Source of the DNA: Conchocele bisecta
Taxonomy: Eukaryota; Mollusca; Bivalvia; Lucinida; Thyasiridae
NCBI GenBank assembly: GCA_029237695.1
Contig: CM055272.1
Span: 34,668,791-34,732,790, forward strand
Direction of reading: 5' to 3'
Length of the DNA stretch: 64,000 bases
Shown: in pieces, positions 27,022-39,000 of the stretch
Position numbering within the stretch: the first letter of the stretch is position 1
Layout: each line of letters begins with the position of its first letter
Notes under the pieces: model-generated
The model's input: only the letters and a program-made list of their open reading frames with translations
The model's database searches: none
Told to the model about the DNA's origin: nothing
Made by a program: the position numbers and the translations under genes

Positions 27022-30000
27022 TCAAGCAAGCAAGCAAGCAAGCAATCAATCAATCAACAAAGCTACTAATCAATCAATCCACCAACCAACCAACCAACCA
27101 GTCAAGTAATCAACCAATCAATCACAACGTACACAATGACCATTGACAATGATACAATGACATCTGCGTAATTTCATTAAATACTTTACAAAAATTGCAA
27201 TATTTCACATAAATCAGGTGCGTCTGAAGCTTCCTGAGACTGGTCCGGCGAATCTAGTAGGTGCCCCAACTACCCCCGCCATAAAGTGTATGTTGTTACC
27301 ACTCAGGTGAACCGTCTCACCGAGACGGTTCAACTGAGTGGTAACAACATACACTTTTGGTGAGAAATGAGAAAAACATGCAGAAAAAATATTTGCATTC
27401 CGTTTGTATATATACTTCATGTATATATATAATTTATGTGAATTCCAAATATGTCAACATTATGGATCCGGCAGTCGCCGGACCTGTCGGACCTGTTCCG
27501 ACGCCCTTTAAATAAAGGCAAAAGTTGACAAAATTTTCACAGTACATTGAAAATAAATTCGCATGTACTTTGAACGTTTTGTTAACTTTTCACGCCATTT
27601 ACGAAAATTATTGTAAATTTTGTAAAAGTGTTACGCAGATGTCCGAAGGTACAAAATCACATGACGTGTCTCAATTTACAGCTCGGTCTGGACCCAATCT
27701 ACAAGACAGGCGTGGTAGCCTCCTTTGAACCGAAGGTCCAGTTGAAGTTCCAGAAGACGAAGCCACTTACGGTGTTGTGTAAACTGCGGCGCCGCGACGT
27801 CGATGACTCCATCTTGGACAAGTGTATCACAGTGGTCAACTCAGACAAGGTGCGTCAGTCAGCGCTCTAGATAAGCTGCGTATTTGCTTAAATGCCCAAT
27901 TAAAATTGCCAAAAACCCAATTGAAATCAGAAGTAGCGAGTATCAAAAAGCAATAACAATTTTGTTGTACCGTTATCATGCTGCAGAAAACAATAAACAG
28001 ACCACAAAGCATATTTTTTCTTATTTTCCGTGAAAACACATCTTGGTATTTCATTAGAATTGTCTACAAGGAGACAATTCTAATTAAATGCCAAGACATG
28101 TTTTCATTTCGAAGCAAACTATTCAATAATTGCTGTCTGTTGATGTGTAAACAGTAGCGTGATTTTATTTAAAATTTTGATATACTCAATTAATTGCTTC
28201 AGAAATGATGGAGTCAAAATACTCAATTACTAATTCCTTATCTGGAACCCTGTAGCCGATTTCACCAACATTGCAAATATACTTTGAGGAAGCAATCATT
28301 TATTTTTCCTGAAATGCATTATTTCATATAGAACTAACTACTGCATATATTTGATGATTAAAAGTATGCAGAATTATTATACTGAATTTATTACATTATC
28401 ACAGCCAAAATGGCTGTGATAATGTAATAAATTCAGTATAATAAAAATTAATAAATTTATCCTAAAATTGAAAATGTCTCCCTCAAAGTATACTAAATTT
28501 CTCCCTCAAAGTATACTTTGCTAGAAAAGTATACTTTGCAATGTTGATGAAATCGGCTACTGGTCTGTTTATGGGCCAGTGTTTGAGATTTATGGGCATA
28601 TGCCATTTATGGGCCAGTGTACTCATATGCAATTTATGGGCTAATATATGAAATGTATGGGCAGTGTATGATATTTGAGACACGCCGTGAGAGTCTGTAC
28701 CTTAGGACATCTGCTTAATGTTATGAAATACGTTTACAATAATTTTATATTTCGCATGTTTGTCAACTTTTGACGCCATTTACGGAAAATATTGTAAATT
28801 TTGTAAACGTATTTTATGAAATCACGCAGATGTCCGAAGGTACAAAATCACATGGCGTTGTAGAACCCCCTATTGTTCACCCTCCCTTATTGTTACCCAG
28901 GTAGGGGAGGGTAACAATATCGTAGGACTGTATAATTTGTAGAACCCCCTATTGTTCACACTCTCCTATTGTTACCCCTCTGTAAGTTCGTCCATTCAGT
29001 TCTTGTGAGTGTCCGACAACAAAAGTTGCCGACCAAAACAGATGACGAAATATTGTATCGGATGTTTTGGAGTTCGGTATCGAGCACATTCACATGCCGA
29101 TATCACCATTGTATGCCGATATCACCATTCTGGTTGTTACGTCTATAAAACATGATTTTTATGACGGGTAACAATAGGGGAGGGTAACAATAAGGGAGGA
29201 CTGTAGAATGTGTAAACCACCCCCCCTCCCTATTGTTTACCCTCCCCTATTGTTACCCCTCGGTAATTTCGTCCATTCAGTTCTTGTGAGTGTCCGAAAA
29301 CAAAAGTTGCCGACCAAAACAGATGACGAAATATTGTATCAGAGGTTTGGAATTCGATATCGAGCACATTCACATGCCGATAACACCATTGTATGCCGAT
29401 ATCACCATTCTGGTCGTCTATGAAACATGATTTTTATGACGGGTAACAATAGGGGAGGGTAACAATAAGGGAGGACTGTTGAATTTGTAGAACCCCCTAT
29501 TATTCACCATCCCCTATTGTTACCCCTTTGTAAGTTCGTCCATTCAGTTCTTGTGAGTGTCCGACAACACAAGTTGCCGACCAAAGGAGATGACGAAATA
29601 TTGTATCGGAGGTTTGGAGTTCAGATTCAGATGTCGATATCACCATTCTGTTCCGATATCACCATTCTAGTAGTCAATGCAACATGATTTTTATGACGGG
29701 TAACAATAGGGGAGGGTAACAAACACTATGGGAGGACTGTATAATCCCTTATTGTTACCCTCCCCTATTGTTACCCCTCAGTAAGTTCATCCATTCAGTT
29801 CTTGTCAGTATTCGACAACAAAAGTTGCCGACCAAAACAGATGACAAAATATTTTATGATTCACATGCCGATATCACCATTCAATGTGTCAATGCAGCAT
29901 GATTTGTGTACCGGGTAACAACAGGGGAGGGTAATAATAGTTGAGGGCTTTGTGCTAGGGTGAAATTGATTACAAACGCAGAATACTTGGAAGAAATGTA

Positions 30001-33000
30001 CTGTCCTGGGAGCCGTTTCACTAAACTTCGTACGACTAAAATTTTCGTAAGTGCAAAATTATGATAGTTTGTAAATTTCACATTAACAATGTTTTCTTGT
30101 AAATACTTATTGGATTTACATTTATTGAGCATAGGCTGCATATGCAGCCTATGCTCAATAAATGTAAATCCATAAATTGACATTTACAGACGATCTTAAA
30201 TTTGAACTTACGAACATTTTAGTCGCAAGAAGTTTAGTGAAACGGGCCCCTGTATGTACTGTATGTATACTGACGTTACATAGGCTACAGCTCGGTTACA
30301 TTTATACATGGAATTGGGCCCTCGACTGAGAAAAAGAACAGTGTGACATTTAAGACCAGTGCATATAATGATCTTTCTTCGCATCACAACACTAATTACA
30401 GATTGATCAAACTTGTTATTTGGAGGTATAACATACAAATTAGGCATATTGAAACTGCGCGGAATCCAATGCTGATCTAGTGATGCACTGGTCACATACA
30501 GCGGAAGCTCGCTGTTCACAGCCAGTGCCCATATGTATACATGTCGTACCACATAATACAATATGCGAACAACTGGTCACCTGAATAAATTTGTGAAAAC
30601 ATACATGTATGTCGCAACGATTATACTAGCTGGTGCTAATATGGTGATTTAAAAAGAACAGCGCAGTGAATAAGCATACCATTTCAGTTGTCCAGGGAGT
30701 CGTGGACCACACTGACGTCAATTTAGGCAATATCTGTAGCCTATTTCATCAACATTGCAAAGTATACTTTAGTAGCAAAGTATACTTTGAGGGAGAAATT
30801 TTAAATTTTATGATAAATTTATTATTTTTTATTATACTGAATTTATTACATTATCACAGCCAATTTGGCTGTGATAATGTAATAAATTCAGTATAATAAT
30901 TCTGCATACTTTTAATCATGAAATATATGCATTTGTTACTTCTATATGAAATAATGCATTTCAGGAAAAATAAATGATTTCTCCCTCAAAGTATACTTTG
31001 CTAGTAAAGTATACTTTGCAATGTTGATGAAATAGGCTACTGATCACGCCATCTGCCTGGTATTTTTGGCAATTTTAAAATCTGTGTCAACGGTGTTAGG
31101 AAGTCATCTCTTAAATGTACGTCATAGCAAAATGGGCAGCATGGGTATTAATTTGGTTATCGCATTAACGTGATTAACTAGCATTACTATGTTGTGCTTA
31201 CATACACATATCATTACATGTGAATACATCCGCTAAAGATTTTCCAACATCAGCTGTCGATGTAAATGTTATTCCAAAATCAAATTTTACACATACAAAC
31301 TTCTTAGTATTACGAAGTTTACAGAAACGGGCCCCATAATTAGCCTTTATTTAAGATCACATCTACTATACCCACAAGCGTGGCAGGGATGGAGAAATGG
31401 TTAAAACATTCCTGATTAATATGTTTAGAAACTAGCAGAAAGTCAGAGAAATAAACATTTCATTATAACAAAACAAAATCTCCTCTAAAGACGCATTATT
31501 AAAAGAAGGTCAGTAAGATGAGTGCGGCAGTCGTGTTGTTTGATTATCCGAAATATCTCCCCAAGCCCCGTTGTAAAACCAGACCTCTCGTCCGATGTTC
31601 ATATATGGGCCGCGCCATACGAAAATCGGGCTTAATGACAACGTCATGAAAAGCGGCAAACGACTTCGGAAAAACGACGTTTCAAATTGTCTAGCGTCGC
31701 CGTAAAAATTCACAGTTTACCCTCTCATTTACGTTTACTGGTGTCAGTTAACATTAAGTGTGAACAGAAAACGGAAAATGATAACTTACTGAAACTTTCA
31801 CTAATATGAGACGCGATACCTTGTACCTCGGTACACATATTATGACGTCATGACTTGACGTCACGTACTTGTGACGTCATTGAACGTGAATACATGTTTG
31901 ACGTTATGGCCATGGTGTCGTGACAAAATATTATAGCAAGGATACTTGCACGAGTTCCTCGCAGCATCAATGACTTATAAATACTTCAGGCGCTGTACAT
32001 TGTCGCCTAACTGTCGTTCTTTGACATGTTTACTCTTTGTCGTCGGTTGTCCTTATGAATTCAAAATGGTGAACTCATAATGTAACTGGCTACATACCAG
32101 CGAAGTCTTCGCTTACACTGCACTTTGATTCCTAAATAATCTTAAATATGAACAACCTAGTATATGCCAACGATATTACCATCTATTATCTTGGTAAATT
32201 GAGACTTTTGCCATTTAATGCCACTCATTTTATCATAAATGGAGGTAGACAAGCAGCTAAAAAATGATATAAATATCCGGGGTTTGTATTGAATTTAAAA
32301 TAAATGCATCAACATATTAATTGGAAATGTGATGGTAATAAACTTGCTTTTGTAGTCGAAAGTGCTTGCGTAGTATCAAATCATCAGTTTATCACTTGAC
32401 TGCATAATAATGTATATCAGGCGATGGTAATGCAATCCTCAAGAAAGACACCTGGCGACAATTATAAGGTATCACGCTACCACATCTGCCCTTTATCGTG
32501 TTTTGTCACAAAGTTATAATGTTATAAGCGGCCTACTGCCTACTTTAAAATATGTCGTCGCATACAAAATGTTAAATGATGTCGCTATTATTCCCCAAAA
32601 TTATTTCAGACAGCAGTAAACAACAGGGAAACGCCTCACTCTGCCTTATTTGAAAAGTATTCATACGAAATTACGTTACTTGGGCCGCAATCCAAAACAT
32701 GACGTTACATTAGCAACTGCAACACGAGCCATTCACATTATGTTCATACTTTGTCTTGGCCTAATGGGAGACACTTGGCCAGGCTACGAGATATCCAAAT
32801 TTGGTTGACATACGATAAAAGATGACAAATCTATAGGACTTGTACGGATCAACACCCCTTCAAGGCATGTATACGCCGTTGATAAAAATGTCGTAATTTC
32901 GACGTCATTGATCTTAAACGTCATATAAGTTTTTACCACGCGTCAAAAAACTACTTCTAAAATGAAACATAATTGGGATACATTGATAATTTTGGCGGCA

Positions 33001-36000
33001 TATGGCTTTTAAAAGATGTACAATTCAGAATACGCGAAAAAGTAAAAACTGAAAATGTTGTCATTAAGCCCGGTTTTCGCACGGCGCGGCTCATATGTCT
33101 ATACCTTCATCAACATTTTCGTTACTTTCTTCTGAGGTATGTATGCTTACGTCTCCATTGTCAGATTTGCAACTTTTCTGTTTAAAATGTCCACGCATCT
33201 GTTCTTTACCTCTTATATGTAGATATACATGTTCGTAACTTCCATGGGCGGCATCTTCACGTCTGCTAACACCAATAGGTTGGGAAAGGTCCTGCTGTCG
33301 GTAATTTGCATTCTTGTTTCCATTGACTAGCAGCTTGTACCTTGGTGGCCGCATGCGGTTTTCGTTCACTTATGTCTATATTGGAATTTTCGCTACCGTC
33401 CTGTTGAACATGTTCATGTGTGCTTACCCGGTGTGTTTCCTTCCTGTCTTGTGGTGTTTTTCACTTAAGTCTGTATCGAACGGTTCGATACAATCGGTTG
33501 CAGCTACGTCTACAGCGAAATATTTGTAACTTCTACTTAATTCGGTAGGTTCGCGACTTTCTTGAGGAGCCTGTTCACATCTGTGTACATCAACGGATTC
33601 GTCAGTTTCATGCGACACAATCTCATTCGTGATTACATCGTCAGACTCGTTGCTTTCCATTGTGACATTTGTGTCGATGTCGACACTTTCGAAGCATTTC
33701 TGTGGGTCGTTTTCAATTCAGACAGCGACTTCTAGATTTTCACTGTTCAAAATACCAAAAGAGTTAGATGGACCATCTTCATTGGTCCTAACAAGGCTTG
33801 TTAACTTTTCTATAGCATTCTGACTTGCGAGGATACTGACATAATGTTGACCATCGTTTTCTGGAAAATGCCCAAGGCAAATTAGCTGAAGGGAGTGGTT
33901 GGCGACAAGCTGCGTTAGTGTTTCGCCAGCTGCAGATATAACTAAACACTGCATGTTTCATCTGTTTTGGTTGGCAACGTTTGTTGTCGGACACTCACAA
34001 GAACTAAATGGACGAAATTACCGAGGGGTAACAATAGGGGATGGTGAACAATAGGCGGTTTAACAAATTCTACAGTCCTCCCTTATTGTTACCCTCCCCT
34101 ATTGTTATCCGTCATAAAAATCATGTTTTATAGATGACCAGAATGGTGATATCGGCATACAATGATGATATCGGCATGTGAATGTGCTCGAAATCGAACT
34201 CCAAACATCCGATACAATAGTTCGTCATCTGTTTTGGTCGGCAACTGTTGTTGTCGGACACTCACAAGAACTGAATGGACGAACTTACCGAGGGTTAACA
34301 GTAGGGGAGGGTGAACAATAGGGGTTTCTACAAAGTATACAGTCCTCCCTTATTGTTACCCTCCCCTATTGTTACCCGTCATAAAAAGCATGTTTTATAG
34401 ACGACCAGAATGATGATATCGGCATACAATGGTTATATCGTCATGTGAATGTGCTCGATATCGAACTCCAAACATCCGATACAATATTTTGTCATCTGTT
34501 TTGGTCGGCAACTTTTGTTGTCGGACACTCAGAAGAACTGAATGGACGAACTTACAGAGGGGTAACAATAGGGGTGGTTGAACAATAGGGGGTTCTACAT
34601 AATTATATAGTCCTCCGATAGTGTTACCCTCCCCTATTGTTACATGGGTAACAATAAGGGAGGGTGAACAATGGGGGGTTCTACATGGCGTATTATCATT
34701 TATGGGTATATGCAATTTATGGGCCAGTGTATGCGATTTATGGGCTGTATATAAACTGTTTGGCCAGTGTATGATATTTATTGGCTGTGTATGATATTTA
34801 TTGGCAGTGTATGATATGTATTGCCTGTGTATGATATTTATGGGCATATGATATTTATGGGCAGTATATGATATTTATAGGCAGTATATGATATGTATTG
34901 CCAGTGTATGATTTTTATTGCCAGTGTATGATATTTATGGGCAGTGTATGATATTTATGACTCCCCCATGAATGGGGAGACATATTGTTTTTGGCTTGGT
35001 TGTCCGTCCGTCCGTCTGTCCGTCCGTCCGTCTGTCCGTCACAAAATTTGTGTCGTGCATATCTCCAAAAGTTTTTGAGTTACAGTCGTGAAACTTTACA
35101 GGAATACTGGTCATCGTGTGAAGTTGCGCACCTGGGGTTTTAGATGCGGATTCATCCAGTATTCACGGAGTTATGGCCCTTGACTTAGTGAAAAGTGGGG
35201 ATTTTCAACTTGTGTCGCGCGTATCTCCAAAAGTGTTTCAGTTAGAGTCGCAAAACTTTACAGGAATACTGGTCATCGTATGAAGTTGCGCACCTGGGGT
35301 TTTAGATGCGGATTCATCCAGTATTCCCTGAGTTATGGCCCTTGACTTAGTGAAAAGTGGGGATATTCAACTTGTGTCGCGCGTATCTTCAAATGTATGC
35401 AGGAAATACAAGGTAGCTACATATATGCTGTTGCTGCCTTAAATTCTACTTTTCCAAGTCCTGATAACATGCAGTGGTGGTATTGGGGGAGACATATGTT
35501 TTTGTCTGAAAAACAATCCTCTAGTTATGGTTCAGTGTTGAAATGTATAGGCCTTATGGGCCGGTGTATTACATTTATCAGTGTGTGGCATTTATGAGCA
35601 GTGTACACTTTATGGGCAGAACGTGATGAAACTGATTAGTGAAATCTAATTTAATATTGTAGAGTTGCATTGTATTTCTAAACGCACTTGTCCTTATAAA
35701 TTACGTGAAAAATAATACGTATTGTGCATAGTCTGAGACACTGTGTCTTTAAGTACTCTGGATTAGTTTTAAATTTTCTGTCAATTACATAAACTATTGT
35801 ACTAACTACTGTTCCAGATTAGTTACCGAATATAGAGATGCGATCACGCAGAATAACTCATAGACTTGTCCAATGGAAGTGGTCAGTGAAAGAAGGGGGC
35901 TAAGTCCCTTAGCCCCCTTCTTTCACTGACCACTTCCATATTTGCATTCACCCACATACATGCAGGGATTCCGCTGGGGAAAATAAAAAAATCGCCACTT

Positions 36001-39000
36001 CAAAATAAAATATTTTTTTCGAAAATTGTAATTTTGTAACGCCAATTGTTTATTTTTATCGCCAATTGCGAAAGTGGCGATCGCCGGCGGAATCCCTGAC
36101 ATGTAGCAAACATTTACAATTAATTAAACAGGTCGTCGTCAACCTAAATCTCCCGGAACCTGGCGAGTATGGAGTGGACATCTTCGCGAGTGATGGCAAA
36201 GACAAGCGAACGTTCTACCACGCATGTCAGTACCTGGTTCTATACTTGGCTGATGAGGAAAACTCGGATTTTGTCAAGGAGGTATTCAAGGGTCAGGCCA
36301 TGGACGACGTCGACACGAACTTAAATGCATATCAACAGGACGTGAAAGAGGTAGGTAGATCATACAATAACTGTTCGAGAAAGCATAGCTTGACTATGGC
36401 AGTTTCTTATTAGCATAACGCAGCAAAAGCCGGCCGTTCCTGATTATTTCAGTCAAATGAGAAAAATTCATAATCGTACAAAAATGTATGGGAAAAAATA
36501 CTGAAACCGATAGGAAAAATGCATGTTTTTTGTTCAAGTAAATTGAATAAAAGTAGGTCATGGTTACTTGGAGGCAATGATATGTGTTGTACATCACGTG
36601 TGCAAGTATGGTGACTGTATGCATAATAACATACAAACGGGTTAACAAAATAAAAATATATCAAGGTGACTTCAAGGGCATGAGTTTCACTGTGGGGCCC
36701 GTTTCACTAAACACCTGGGGCCCGTTTCACTAAACTTATTACGACTAAAATGTTCGTAAGTGCAAATTTAAGATCGTCTGTAAATTTCAATTTATGGATT
36801 TACATTTATTGCATAGCAGCCTTTGCTCAATCAATGTAAATCCAATAATTGTTTATAAGAAAATATTGTTAATGTGAAATTTACAGACTTAAATAATTTC
36901 ATAATTTTGCACTTACGAACATTTTAGTCGTACAAAGTTTAGTGAAACGTCCCCCTGATCTATTTTTTATAAGTGGAAACCTTCTCTGTCAACTCAAAAT
37001 ATGGATAATTGGCGCCATTTAGGGAGACAAATCATCTTGTAACTTGATCGCTGCGTAATAAATGGGCTTCATATGCTCAATAAATGTAAATCCAATAATT
37101 ATTTACAAGAAAACAATGATAATGTGAAATTTACACTCATAATTTTGCACTTGCGAACATTTTAGTCGTACAAAGTTTAGTGAAACGGCCCCCAGTTGTT
37201 CACGTTAGTGTGCAAGTAGGACTAGGCCTAATAGAATTAAAAATAGAACGTTGATCATAAATGCTAATCAATGAAATGGCTATGCGAATGAGGTAAAAGT
37301 AGGTCATGGTTACTTGAAGGTCATGAATTCCACAGTGGTTTGTAGGCTATTAATGTGCTAGTTTGGTGATGGTATGCGTAAGAGTATTATAGAAGGTAAT
37401 GGGCCATTTTTAACAAAAACAATGTTTTGACAGCATTCATGACCTTCATCTATATTCGTGTATTGCTAAAATATGTTTTGCCAAAAAATATCGAAAATAT
37501 GAAGGCTTTATGTATATTGTTTAATTATCCTTTGTTCGTTATATTTTTCTTCAGACCAGCATTTCTTGGAGCGTGCCCAAGATCAAAGCCTTAGACCTCA
37601 TCGACAGGAAAGGTCCCCAGCGAGCCCCGAACTCGTTCAACCTGGTGCCGTGCGACATCAACGATGCCCCACCCCCCTCCCCTGTCGCAATGGGGATGGC
37701 TTCCCTGTATGACGTCACGGACAATCGCGTCATTGAGTCACTGGATACGCATGCAGAGGAGGTAAGCATTCCCACCGATTGGCCAGGGTAGGATGTTCGA
37801 GGGTAGTTGCGGACAGTCATGGGCGGGTCTAGAGGGGGGGGGGGGGGTGGGGGGGGGGGGGGTTCCGGGTTTGCACACCCGCCCTGTTCAGCCACGGCGT
37901 TTACAATGATCACAGTTTACCACAGTTGGAGTCTGAATTTAAATGCCGTAAAACACAGGAAAGTGCATTTCGAAGAGCTTGAAAATAGGACAACAGCATA
38001 GTTGCGATCGGTAACTCTTGCAATTACTCCCGTAATACGGTACGGGAGTAATTGCAAGAGTTACCTTCGCAACTAGACGCCGTTCCCCAATGTTTCAGTA
38101 ACTCTGAAAAATTCATGGAGTGCGTTCGTACGACTAAAATGTTCGTAATAGCAAATTTAGGATCATCTGGAAATTTCAAGTGATAGATTTACCTTTATTG
38201 AACATAGGTTGCATATGCTCAATAAATGTAAATCCAATAATTGTTTACAAGAAAACATTGTTAATGTGAACGTTACAGACTATCATAATTGTGCACTTAC
38301 AAACATTGTAGTCCTACGAAGTTTAGTGACACGGCCCCCTGTACCGTCGGTAGCAGTAACTCCACTGCAAAAGAATTTTGCAGAGTTTTGCACGCAACTA
38401 GTTTGACGGGTATGAAATTTGACATACATAGGAATTAAGTAGGTGGGGGAGGTAGGGGTGAAGCTTGACAGCACTTTAGAATCATTTCCATTGGAAATGA
38501 TTCTAAAGTGCTGTCAAAACATGTTTTTATGAGGAAAATTGAAAACATAAAATAAACAGCAGCCGACACAATTTAGTTCCGCAGTGTAAGGGTTAATATG
38601 TTGTGGACAATTTTTGTGCGAGATTTGTTTTTAATTTAATGTGCCTTAATGGGCGGCGACTGGAATTGGCACTATTGAAATTTGTTCAGCAAATAACTAC
38701 GTCCTATATTGCAACTGCTGTGGATAGTGATTATATTACGTCGGCACATACATCCGGAATTAATTATTCCTATATGAGACACGCCATGTGATTTTGGACC
38801 ATCGGACATTGCGTAATTTCATGAAATACGTTTACAAAATTTACAATATTTTCCGTAAATGGCAGGTGCGGATCCAGGCCGGGGCATGTCCTGCGCACGC
38901 CCCCTCTAAAATTGGTCGACTTTAGATTTTAACCCATTTTTTTTCGTGGAAATATCTGATTATTTCCTTATTTCTCACACAAAGTATATGTTGGTACCAC

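Larger units (their letters stand above)
28859..34685. mobile_element. ~5.8 kb composite element O with long inverted termini and target duplication
   Basis: The left end TGTAGAACCCCCTATTG and right end (complement TGTAGAACCCCCCATTG) are inverted copies. The left arm (28859 to about 29950) has four to five direct units; the right arm (about 33955-34685) has about three in the opposite orientation. Units contain the phrases CCTCCCCTATTGTTACCC and GTTGCCGACCAAAACAGATG. TGGCGT lies immediately outside both ends (28853-28858 and 34686-34691), or up to ACATGGCGT if the outer ACA is counted. Long termini with a 6-9 bp duplication recall Mutator-like or Polinton-type elements (inference). Families A, C and P are nested inside it, so it is older than those copies. 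It inserted into the end of a family-J MITE. Confidence 0.7.

Noticed and set aside
26931..27146. Open frame of INQSINQS repeats
   Set aside because: Pure (AATC)n microsatellite translation.
37807..38001. Frame with a poly-Gly run
   Set aside because: Caused by the G14-T-G14 tract in intron 7.
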